From assembly GCA_023433825.1 (NCBI GenBank), contig JAEYTU010000068.1:1-14036 (forward strand): a DNA stretch of 14,036 nt, written 5' to 3'. Origin of the DNA: Planctomycetota bacterium (lineage in GTDB: Bacteria; Planctomycetota; UBA1135; UBA2386). Under the pieces are notes generated by a model. The model made no database searches. It saw nothing but the letters and a program-made list of their open reading frames with translations, and was not told the origin of the DNA. This document shows, in pieces, positions 6,209-12,312 of the stretch (positions are counted from its first letter, which is position 1; each line of letters begins with the position of its first letter). The position numbers and the translations under genes are program-made.

Positions 6209-7122
6209 TGGAAAAGCACATGACGATCCGACGGATCGGTCTCGCGCTGGCCGTGACGGCCGCGCTCTCGGCGGGACTCGCGGCTCAGACTCCGGCACAG
6301 GAGCCGGTGACGCCGCCCGCGAACACGCCTGCGCCGGCGCCCGCTGCGCGCGCGGCCGTCGGCGGCAAGGCGGCGCTGCAGAAGGTGCACGCCGAGGCCG
6401 AGAAGCTGCGTGGGACCAAGGGTCCCGAGCGTCTGCAGTTGCTGGAGACGTTCGCGCAGCGGTTCGAGCAGGTCGCCAGCGAACATGCGGGCGATCGCCT
6501 CGTTGCCGCCGAGGCGTGGTTCGAGGCGGCCGAGCTGTGGCGTCGCCACAACAGTCTCGCGAAGGCCGACGTCGGCTATCGCAAGGCGAACGAGCTCGAC
6601 GCACCGCGTTACGCCGAGCGTGCGTTGCTGGAGCTCGGGCACGTGCAGCGCCGGCAGAAGGAGATCGACGCGGCGATCGCGAACTACCGAACCGTCGCGG
6701 CGCTGAAGCCGACGTCGGCGCGTTCGCACGAAGCGCGGCTGTGGATCGGCCGCACGCTGCAGACGAAGGGCGATCTCGCGGCGGCGATCACGGCCTTCGA
6801 GGCTGCGGTCACCGGAGCGACGACGCCGACGCGCGTCGTCGAGGCGTGCGACTACCTCGCGAAGGCGTTGATCCGGAAGGGCGATCTCGACGGCGCACGC
6901 GCCGCGATCCAGCGGGCCGAGAGCAAGATCCCGACCGGTGACGACCCCGAGACCGCGCGGATCACGAAGGCCGTCGAAGGGATGAGCGCGCGTCGCGCGC
7001 TGCAGCGTGCTCTCGACGGCAAGACCGACCCGGTGCGTGATGCCGAGGAGATCGAGGAAGGCGGCGGCGACGAACCGGTCAAGACGCCGCCGGATCCGAA
7101 GGGGACACCGCCGAAGCGGTGA
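6208..7122 (+). CDS. Secreted tetratricopeptide-repeat protein
   Basis: 304 aa from the ATG at 6208, chosen because AAGGAGG (6194-6200) sits 7 nt upstream; GTG at 6205 is too close and ATG at 6220 too far. The N-terminus is a Sec signal peptide (RRIGLALAVTAALSAGLAAQ, cleavage likely after LAA), then a Pro/Ala-rich linker of about 30 residues. The body is a chain of helix pairs: KVHAEAEKLRGTKG, LLETFAQRFEQVASEH, AEAWFEAAELWRRHNSLAKADVGYRKA, ALLELGHVQRRQKEIDAAIANYRTV, EARLWIGRTLQTKGDLAAAITAFEAAV and ACDYLAKALIRKGDLDGARAAIQRAE, matching TPR consensus spacing of 34. The tail is acidic then Pro/Lys-rich (EEGGGDEPVKTPPDPKG). It most likely scaffolds envelope protein contacts. Co-transcribed with the ECF sigma factor; a role as sensor or target of that regulon is inference. 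Confidence 0.85.
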   Translation: MEKHMTIRRIGLALAVTAALSAGLAAQTPAQEPVTPPANTPAPAPAARAAVGGKAALQKVHAEAEKLRGTKGPERLQLLETFAQRFEQVASEHAGDRLVAAEAWFEAAELWRRHNSLAKADVGYRKANELDAPRYAERALLELGHVQRRQKEIDAAIANYRTVAALKPTSARSHEARLWIGRTLQTKGDLAAAITAFEAAVTGATTPTRVVEACDYLAKALIRKGDLDGARAAIQRAESKIPTGDDPETARITKAVEGMSARRALQRALDGKTDPVRDAEEIEEGGGDEPVKTPPDPKGTPPKR

Positions 7123-7130
7123 GTCGCCTG

Positions 7131-7294
7131 AGCGCCCGTTGAAAAACTGGCGCGCCACGCAGCCATGCGCCTCTCGCGCATCTCCGCCCCCGAAAGCCTC
7201 GCCGAATCCACCGATTCGCCCGCGTTCTCGCGGGTGGAGCTGCATCGAGACTCGCGCGACTGCGAGCCTCGCGAGTTCTTCAACGGGCTGCTAC
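7131..7294. repeat. Intergenic inverted-repeat element (MITE-like or bidirectional terminator)
   Basis: The convergent gap between the TPR gene and the UDP-glucose dehydrogenase gene is bounded by near-perfect inverted repeats: GCCCGTTGAAAAACT (7134-7148) and AGTTCTTCAACGGGC (7274-7288), complementary at 14 of 15 positions, with AGC/GCT flanks offset by a base. Inside are three adjacent perfect hairpins: CGAATC/GATTCG (7203-7218, 4-nt loop), CCCGCG/CGCGGG (7219-7234, TTCT loop) and CTCGC/GCGAG (7251-7266). No protein is encoded. The form resembles non-autonomous mobile repeats or dispersed intergenic palindromes that often act as terminators between convergent genes. The right arm lies 2 nt from the dehydrogenase stop codon, with no obvious target-site duplication. 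Confidence 0.5.
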
Positions 7295-8592
7295 CGCACG
7301 CCGATGCCGTGATAGGTGAAGCCGAGCTCGCGCATGCGGGCCGGCTGGAAGATGTTCCGGCCGTCGAACACCACCGGGTTCTTCATCAGTCGTTTGACCT
7401 CTTCGAGGTCGACGTGCCGGAACTCGTTCCACTCGGTCACGAGTGCCAGAGCATCGGCGCCGTCGAGTGCGTCGAGCGCCGACTCCGAGTAGCGGACACG
7501 TTCGCCGAGCGATCGCTTGGCTTCGTGGACGGCTTCCGGGTCGAACGCGACGACGCTCGCGCCGGCGGCGAGCAGCGCCTCGATCAGCACGAGGCTCGGC
7601 GCTTCACGCATGTCGTCGGTCTTCGGCTTGAACGCGAGTCCCCAGACCGCGATGCGCTTGCCCTTCAGTTCGCCGCCGAAGTGCTGGTGCATCTTGGCGA
7701 ACAGCAGGCCCTTCTGCTCCTGATTGACCGCTTCGACGGCGTGGATGATCTTCGGCTCGTAGCCGTGCGACGTCGCGGTCTTGACGAGCGCGCGAACGTC
7801 CTTCGGGAAGCACGAACCGCCATAGCCGACGCCGGCGAACAGGAACGGGAATCCAATGCGCGAATCGGTGCCGATGCCCTTGCGGACCTCGTTGACGTCG
7901 GCGCCGACGGCGTCGCAGATCCGCGCCATCTCGTTCATGAACGAGATGCGCGTCGCGAGCATCGCGTTGGCGGCGTACTTCGTCATCTCTGCGGACAGCA
8001 CGTCCATGACGAGCAGGGGCTTGCCGGTCCGGAGGAACGGCGCGTACAGCTCCTGCATGACCGCGGTGGCCTGTGCGCTGCTCGATCCGATCACGACGCG
8101 ATCCGGCTTCATGAAGTCGTCGATCGCGGCGCCTTCCTTCAAGAATTCGGGATTGCTGACGACGTCGAACGCCTGCGACGTCTGCTCCTTGATCGCGTCA
8201 CGGACCTTGAAGTTCGTTCCGACCGGAACCGTGCTCTTCGTGACGACGACCTTGTAGGTGTTCATCGACTGGCCGATCGTCCGCGCGACCGACAGGACGT
8301 GCTTCAGGTCGGCGCTGCCGTCCTCGCCCTGCGGGGTGCCGACCGCGATGAAGACGACCTTCGCAGACTTGATCGCCTCGACGACGTCGGTCCCGAAGTG
8401 GAGTCGACCCTCCTCGACGTTCCGCTGGATCAGTTCCTCGAGCCCCGGTTCGTAGATCGGGACCTTGCCCTCCTTCAGCATCCGGATCTTTCGCTCGTCG
8501 ACGTCGACGCAGCTCACACGATTGCCGGTCTCCGCGAAGCAGGTTCCGACGACGAGGCCGACGTAGCCGGTACCGATGACAGCAATTCTCAT
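7291..8592 (-). CDS. ugd: UDP-glucose 6-dehydrogenase
   Basis: 433 aa, full family length. It oxidises UDP-glucose to UDP-glucuronate with two NAD+, supplying uronic acid for capsule, exopolysaccharide or lipid-linked glycans in the cytosol. Seen: N-terminal NAD-binding GTGYVGLVVG (7-16) with acidic CVDVDERK after strand 2; YEPGLEELI (47-55); VGTP (84-87); TKSTVPVGT (118-126); NPEFLKEG (147-154); the central-domain helix AEMTKYAANAMLATRISFMNE with catalytic Lys205; and the catalytic cysteine in GYGGSCFPKD (Cys261). The C-terminal UDP-binding domain holds WGLAFKPKTDDMREAPS. All key residues are intact. A Shine-Dalgarno sequence (TCCTCC on the plus strand, 8596-8601) lies just before the start. 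It is monocistronic here, transcribed away from the lipoprotein at 8724 and towards the TPR gene. Confidence 0.97.
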   Translation of the reverse strand: MRIAVIGTGYVGLVVGTCFAETGNRVSCVDVDERKIRMLKEGKVPIYEPGLEELIQRNVEEGRLHFGTDVVEAIKSAKVVFIAVGTPQGEDGSADLKHVLSVARTIGQSMNTYKVVVTKSTVPVGTNFKVRDAIKEQTSQAFDVVSNPEFLKEGAAIDDFMKPDRVVIGSSSAQATAVMQELYAPFLRTGKPLLVMDVLSAEMTKYAANAMLATRISFMNEMARICDAVGADVNEVRKGIGTDSRIGFPFLFAGVGYGGSCFPKDVRALVKTATSHGYEPKIIHAVEAVNQEQKGLLFAKMHQHFGGELKGKRIAVWGLAFKPKTDDMREAPSLVLIEALLAAGASVVAFDPEAVHEAKRSLGERVRYSESALDALDGADALALVTEWNEFRHVDLEEVKRLMKNPVVFDGRNIFQPARMRELGFTYHGIGVR

Positions 8593-8672
8593 GAGTCCTC
8601 CGGATGCCCCGTATCGGTCGTTCGCGATGCAGGAGTTGGGGCGAAAGGGGCGGGGACGGTAACGACGAGCTT

Positions 8673-8697
8673 GGACGCGGGCAACGGATGCGTCCGT
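8673..8697. promoter_or_regulatory. Nested inverted repeats in the divergent ugd/lipoprotein spacer
   Basis: GGACGC (8673-8678) pairs with GCGTCC (8690-8695) across 11 nt, and ACGGA/TCCGT (8684-8688 and 8693-8697, loop TGCG) forms an alternative overlapping hairpin. The 131-nt spacer (8593-8723) has no gene. A mutually exclusive or operator-like site ahead of the plus-strand lipoprotein is possible; short GC-rich palindromes also arise by chance here. Confidence 0.25.
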
Positions 8698-8711
8698 GAC
8701 GACGGCTGGAC

Positions 8712-8724
8712 TAGGATGCCGCGA
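8712..8724 (+). promoter_or_regulatory. Possible -10 element for a leaderless lipoprotein transcript
   Basis: TAGGAT (8712-8717) ends 6 nt before the ATG at 8724, the distance expected if transcription begins at the start codon. There is no Shine-Dalgarno sequence. A matching -35 box at the right spacing is not evident. Confidence 0.3.
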
Positions 8725-9161
8725 TGCGCGGTCTCGCTCTGCTGCTCCCGCTCGTGCTGTCCTGCAGCGCGTGCACCATTCCGGAGGTGCTCTCCGATCT
8801 CGACCGCTCGTCGCCCCCGCTGGAACTCGGCCGTCCGCCGTGGGTGCGGAACACGGCGCGTGTCGGAGCGGTCACCGGAGGACTGCTCGGCGGGCTCGTC
8901 TCGATCGTCGTCCTACCGATCACGTATCCGCTGAGTCTGCTGGCCGACGAGCCGCTCGGCGTGTCGCGCGAGCAGTTCCGCTTCGCGCCGGTGACGGCGT
9001 TCGCGTCGACCGGTCACGTCCTGTTCGGCGGTCCGGCCGACGCGATCGATTGGACGTTCCGTCGCGCGTGGCGGGACGACGACGTTCCGGCCGACTACGA
9101 GTTCACGCCGGCGCGTCCGCCGGTTGGGCCGGGACCGGCCGAGAAGCCCGAACGGAAGTGA
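8724..9161 (+). CDS. Small lipoprotein with a Gly-rich hydrophobic segment, function unknown
   Basis: 145 aa. The N-terminus (MRGLALLLPLVLSCSAC) is a lipoprotein signal; the lipidated residue could be Cys14 (VLSC) or Cys17 (CSAC). After about 30 polar residues comes a long hydrophobic Gly-rich run (GAVTGGLLGGLVSIVVLPITYPLSLLA, split by LPITYP), then ADEPLGVSREQF, a GHVLFGGPADAIDWTFRRAW motif and a Pro-rich tail. The alternation of a glycine-zipper-like segment with a 'P...D' motif recalls YceK-type and other small outer-membrane lipoproteins, but I cannot assign a family. Monocistronic; a tRNA gene begins 34 nt downstream. Confidence 0.75.
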   Translation: MRGLALLLPLVLSCSACTIPEVLSDLDRSSPPLELGRPPWVRNTARVGAVTGGLLGGLVSIVVLPITYPLSLLADEPLGVSREQFRFAPVTAFASTGHVLFGGPADAIDWTFRRAWRDDDVPADYEFTPARPPVGPGPAEKPERK

Positions 9162-9195
9162 ACGCCGCCCGGCCACCGCTACTCTCCCGCCGCGC

Positions 9196-9272
9196 ACGCC
9201 CGTAGCTCAGCTGGTTAGAGCGCCTGCCTTACACGCAGGATGTCGGGGGTTCGAATCCCTCCGGGCGTACCA
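9196..9272 (+). tRNA. tRNA-Val (anticodon UAC), CCA end encoded
   Basis: 77-nt cloverleaf. Acceptor stem ACGCCCG (9196-9202) pairs with CGGGCGT (9262-9268), then discriminator A and an encoded CCA (9270-9272). D-arm contains GCTC...GAGC with the GGTTA loop. Anticodon stem CCTGC (9223-9227)/GCAGG (9235-9239) encloses loop CTTACAC, placing TAC at positions 34-36, hence valine (GUA codons and wobble). T-arm GGGGG/CCCTC (9245-9249 with 9257-9261) has one G-U pair and the canonical TTCGAAT loop. TACTCT (9180-9185), 10 nt upstream, could be its -10 box. No second copy or attachment-site duplication is visible nearby. Confidence 0.97.
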
Positions 9273-9273
9273 C

Positions 9274-9287
9274 GCGCGCCTTCGCGC
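9274..9287. terminator. Weak hairpin between the tRNA and the convergent hydrolase gene
   Basis: GCGCG (9274-9278), loop CCTT, CGCGC (9283-9287). It fills most of the 24-nt space between the tRNA 3' end and the stop of the minus-strand DUF2235 gene, so it could stop transcription from both sides. No T-run follows on either strand, so confidence is low. Confidence 0.3.
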
Positions 9288-9296
9288 CACCGCCGA

Positions 9297-10361
9297 TCAC
9301 GGATCGACCGTCACGTTCTCGGTCGCGATCGGCGACGGCCGGTTCGGATTCGTCCGCATCGCGAACTGCTCGAGGTTCGGCGGGTGGTACTCCAAGTCGG
9401 CCGCACGCCGCACGAATGCCGACTCGTGCACCGACTCCTGGCCGCGCTCCTGCTCGCCGATCGGGCGCCAGACTTGCCGCAGCCACTTGAAGAACCCGGT
9501 GCGTGAATCGCGAAGTTCGCCGAGCGGATTCGGCACCGCGAGTCGTGCGAGGTGCGCATCGTCGAACGCGAGCCCCGCGGCCTTCGCCTTCTCGATCATC
9601 CACAGCAGCGCGATGTCCGAGAGTCCCGAGTCCTGATAGCCACCGCCGATGTTCGAGTGCACGCCGGGGAACCAGACTTGCTCGACGACCTGGCCCTCCT
9701 CGGGCTTCGTGTTCCAGAGGGTCGGCGCGAATTGCGAACGTCGTTCGTCGATGGCGACCGCGTGGTACGCGTAGCGCACCGATCGGCTCAGCTCGACGTC
9801 GTGGAACTCGTAGCGGTGCTTCGTGAACCGCCGCAAGAACGAGATCGGGATGCCGAGCGCACCGACCGTGTCGAACACGCCGATGAACCAGATTCGCGTC
9901 TCGACGCTGAACTCCTTCCGGAAGCGGATCGACGCGTCGGAGTCCGGGCCTTCGGCGGAGTTGCGGTACAGGTCGTAGGCCTCGGGCACGCGCCACGCGT
10001 GCTCCTTGCGCAGCAACCCGCACTTGCGGATCAGCCCCGCGGTGCTGCGCGCCGTGTACGCCCCACGGCTGAATCCGAAGCAGTAGATCTCGTCGCCCGG
10101 GACGAAGTTGTGCAGCAGGAAGTGGTAGTTGTCCTGCACGTTCTGCGAGAGGCCCTTGCCGAACGCGCCACCGGTCAGTCGCTCAAGCCAGTTCCCGTTG
10201 CCGACGCCGGGGTCGTAGAAGACGACCTGCGGCACGCCCGCCGCGTCCTGCGGCAGCACGGTGCGCGCGATCTTGACGATGTTGCTCGGCGTCCGGTCGC
10301 CGCGGTCCATCTGGCTCGGAGTGTTCCACGTGCCGTCCGAGCAGATCACGAGTCGCTTCAT
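9297..10361 (-). CDS. DUF2235 / Tle1-type alpha/beta-hydrolase (predicted phospholipase or esterase)
   Basis: 354 aa from the ATG at 10361, where the conserved family start KRLVICSDGTWN follows directly; an in-frame start at 10400 would overlap the upstream small gene. The catalytic triad can be read: Ser98 in GFSRGAYTAR (GxSxG nucleophile elbow), Asp164 in WFIGVFDTVGALG and His235 in WFPGVHSNIGGGY. These are the signature motifs of the DUF2235 family, which includes the Tle1 phospholipase effectors of type VI secretion. There is no signal peptide and no VgrG, PAAR or Hcp gene nearby, so an intracellular esterase or lipase role is at least as likely. The start is 2 nt after the stop of the 69-aa gene, indicating translational coupling. 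Confidence 0.9.
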   Translation of the reverse strand: MKRLVICSDGTWNTPSQMDRGDRTPSNIVKIARTVLPQDAAGVPQVVFYDPGVGNGNWLERLTGGAFGKGLSQNVQDNYHFLLHNFVPGDEIYCFGFSRGAYTARSTAGLIRKCGLLRKEHAWRVPEAYDLYRNSAEGPDSDASIRFRKEFSVETRIWFIGVFDTVGALGIPISFLRRFTKHRYEFHDVELSRSVRYAYHAVAIDERRSQFAPTLWNTKPEEGQVVEQVWFPGVHSNIGGGYQDSGLSDIALLWMIEKAKAAGLAFDDAHLARLAVPNPLGELRDSRTGFFKWLRQVWRPIGEQERGQESVHESAFVRRAADLEYHPPNLEQFAMRTNPNRPSPIATENVTVDP

Positions 10362-10363
10362 GG

Positions 10364-10573
10364 TCAGGACGGGTCGCTCTTCCAGCGCCACAGCATCCAA
10401 CCGCTCTGCTCGTCGGTGTCGACGCGCTCGATGCGGCCGATGTCGACGTTCGCCCAGCGCTCGTTCAGACAGAACTCCAACGCTTGTCTTCGCTCGTCCC
10501 TGTTCTCGGCGCGGGGCTTGTTCAGCGACGCTTGGTCGCTGACGAACGTCGAAGTCGGCTTGTGATTGGGCAT
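10364..10573 (-). CDS. 69-aa small protein upstream of the DUF2235 hydrolase, unknown family
   Basis: Encodes MPNHKPTSTFVSDQASLNKP, then a charged helix-prone centre (RAENRDERRQALEFCLNERW) and a tail with IGRIERVDTDEQSGWMLWRWK. There is no signal peptide or membrane segment, so a cytosolic protein. It lies 14 nt after the lipoprotein stop, and its TGA is 2 nt before the hydrolase ATG, so it fits as the middle gene of a three-gene transcript. No Shine-Dalgarno sequence is evident. Position next to a Tle1-like enzyme recalls an effector-partner layout, yet Tle1 immunity proteins are usually periplasmic lipoproteins. Its reality rests on context and on a clean, non-overlapping frame. Confidence 0.55.
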   Translation of the reverse strand: MPNHKPTSTFVSDQASLNKPRAENRDERRQALEFCLNERWANVDIGRIERVDTDEQSGWMLWRWKSDPS

Positions 10574-10587
10574 CGGTCGAATCCCGG

Positions 10588-12192
10588 TCAGCGGGCTGCG
10601 GGGGAATGGAACAGTGCGACAGCCGCTCGCACGGCTTCGGTCGTCGCGGTCGACACCTCGTCGCGCAGCACCGGATCGGCGAGTCGCACGCGGACGGCGG
10701 CCAAGTGCTTCGTGAGTTCGTCGTGCGACGCGGAGCCGGGCCGCACGGTCACGTCTCCACTCGCGTCGCGGACGACGAAGCTCGGTGTCGCCAATGCGGC
10801 CGCGAGCGAGCGTTCCGTCGACGTCAGTCGACCGCGGTAGGTCAGGAAGTCGGAGTAGCCGCGTTCGCCCGGCGCGCCGAACTCGTCGTCCTCGGGGATC
10901 TGCCGTTCGACGACGAGTGGCTGCAGCGTCACCTCGTCGTAGAACGGTGCCGTCGTGTCGACGAAGCGTCCGAGTCGATCGAGCGCGGCCACGGCTTCCG
11001 CTGCGCGCGCCCGCGACGCCGCGTCGAGCTCGGGGTCGGCGCGCCCTTCGCGCAACAGTCGGTAGGCGGCACGGCCCATCGACGCCGTCTGCGTCTGTAC
11101 GAGTGGCGACTCGCGCAGCAGTTCGCCGCCGACGACTTGGCCGTCGAGGACGGCATGAGTCGCGACCGGCGCGCCGATGCGGCCGTCGTCGAGGATCGCG
11201 CAGTCGAAACCGAGGTAGCCGAGCACCAGCGGCGGGTCGAACGTGTCGACGAGCGAGATCGTTCGCCCCGCGGCCGCAGTCACACGCAGGCTTCCGCCGG
11301 GGATCAGCCGGCTGCCACCCGCAGCGGTCGTCGTCTCGCTGGCCTTCTTCAGCATCGCGTTCAATGCGGCGAGGTTCTTCTCGTAGCGGGCCAGCGCGTT
11401 GGTCTGGTGATCGCCCTCCTGCGGCGGTGGTTCGTTCAGCATCTCGATCGGCTTCGGCGCGCCGACATCGAGACCGGCACCGCTCGATTCGGCCGCACTG
11501 AGCTGCACGTCGATCCGCCCGGTCAGATAGACGCGCGTGACGACGCGCAGGTAGTTCGTGCGACCGTCGCGCGGCGCGAACCCGGCGACGAAGTCGGCAT
11601 TCGCCGCCGCCCAGAGCCGCAGATCGCGCCACGCCGACTCGACGTCGATGCCGATCGTGCGTGCGTCGGCGATCGTGATCGAGCCGGTCGCCGTGTCAGA
11701 CCCGAGCAGCGAAAGGCCGACCGGGACGCCCTTCACCGGAACGGCCAGCGAGAGGCCCGCGCCCCGTTGCACCGTGAAGCCGTAGCTCGGGAACGCGGCG
11801 CGCGGCGCCGACTCCCACGACGCGCGACCTTCGGCGGCGCGCAGCCACGACTTCGGCAGCGTCAGCGGCGTGCCCTCGTCGACGAAGCTGCTCCGATAGA
11901 ACGTCGCGTAGCGCGTCGGGTCGAAGCGCGCGACGTGGTGATCCAGCGGGAGGAAGCCCTTTCGGTCGTAGATCTCCTGCTGGACGTCGATCGGGACCTG
12001 CACGAGGAACACGTCGCCGGGCTGCAGATCCTGTGTCAGCGGATAGACCGGCACGACCTGACTCGCGCGAATCGTCTCGCACCAGTCCTTCGCGACGGCT
12101 TCGAGCTGCGCGCGCCGCGTCGTGCCGCAGCTTGCGACGAGCGCGGCACAGGCGACGACGATCACGAACGGAATCCTGGCGGCTGGTTGCAT
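10588..12192 (-). CDS. Large lipoprotein of unknown function, first gene of the DUF2235 unit
   Basis: 534 aa from the ATG at 12192, selected because GAGGAGA (12198-12204) lies 5 nt upstream and the peptide then begins with a lipoprotein signal (RIPFVIVVACAALVASC, lipobox VASC, Cys22). A frame open to 13074 exists but crosses the divergent isomerase gene. Visible stretches: LQPGDVFLVQVPIDVQQEIYD (about 55-75), repeated beta-rich segments (GFTVQRGAGLSLAVPV, GSITIADARTIGIDVESAW, YLRVVTRVYLTGRIDVQLSA), a helical section (ARYEKNLAALNAMLKKA), a beta-sandwich-like GGSLRVTAAAGRTISLVDTF, and a helical C-terminus. I recognise no domain. It is envelope-anchored, and its co-transcription with a lipase-like gene suggests a shared task, which is inference only. 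Confidence 0.82.
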   Translation of the reverse strand: MQPAARIPFVIVVACAALVASCGTTRRAQLEAVAKDWCETIRASQVVPVYPLTQDLQPGDVFLVQVPIDVQQEIYDRKGFLPLDHHVARFDPTRYATFYRSSFVDEGTPLTLPKSWLRAAEGRASWESAPRAAFPSYGFTVQRGAGLSLAVPVKGVPVGLSLLGSDTATGSITIADARTIGIDVESAWRDLRLWAAANADFVAGFAPRDGRTNYLRVVTRVYLTGRIDVQLSAAESSGAGLDVGAPKPIEMLNEPPPQEGDHQTNALARYEKNLAALNAMLKKASETTTAAGGSRLIPGGSLRVTAAAGRTISLVDTFDPPLVLGYLGFDCAILDDGRIGAPVATHAVLDGQVVGGELLRESPLVQTQTASMGRAAYRLLREGRADPELDAASRARAAEAVAALDRLGRFVDTTAPFYDEVTLQPLVVERQIPEDDEFGAPGERGYSDFLTYRGRLTSTERSLAAALATPSFVVRDASGDVTVRPGSASHDELTKHLAAVRVRLADPVLRDEVSTATTEAVRAAVALFHSPAAR

Positions 12193-12212
12193 GGGCGTCT
12201 CCTCGGCGCGGG

Positions 12213-12241
12213 ATGATGCTGCGCGCCGATGCGTCGAGCAA
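12213..12241 (-). promoter_or_regulatory. Sigma70-type promoter candidate for the minus-strand lipoprotein unit
   Basis: Read on the minus strand: TTGCTC (12241-12236), a 17-nt spacer, CATCAT (12218-12213), then a short leader containing the GAGGAGA ribosome site (12204-12198) and the ATG at 12192. The order and spacing of all three elements are correct, which makes this the best promoter in the window. Confidence 0.5.
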
Positions 12242-12274
12242 CACACGAACTCGGCGACCTCGCGGCTCCCGATG

Positions 12275-12294
12275 GGCGGGAGTACGTTCCCGCC
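12275..12294. promoter_or_regulatory. Inverted-repeat operator or hairpin candidate upstream of the isomerase gene
   Basis: GGCGGGA (12275-12281), a 6-nt centre GTACGT, TCCCGCC (12288-12294): a perfect 7-bp dyad 18 nt before the ATG at 12313, in the 120-nt spacer between divergent units. A DNA-binding dimer site is plausible; as RNA it would form a hairpin just before the start. No other feature was seen in the plus-strand leader. Confidence 0.4.
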
Positions 12295-12312
12295 GCACAG
12301 ACTCGGAACGAG

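Noticed and set aside
7165..8934. Plus-strand open frame of 589 codons
   Set aside because: It is the antisense of the UDP-glucose dehydrogenase gene and runs into the lipoprotein gene; it has no motifs of its own.
9196..9272. tRNA-Val as an integration site for a genomic island
   Set aside because: No integrase gene and no repeat of the tRNA 3' end were seen on either side.
9297..10361. Type VI secretion effector cluster
   Set aside because: No VgrG, PAAR, Hcp or chaperone gene is in the window, and the hydrolase family also has non-secreted members.
10606..12216. Plus-strand open frame of 536 codons
   Set aside because: Shadow of the minus-strand lipoprotein; composition is typical of antisense GC-rich frames.
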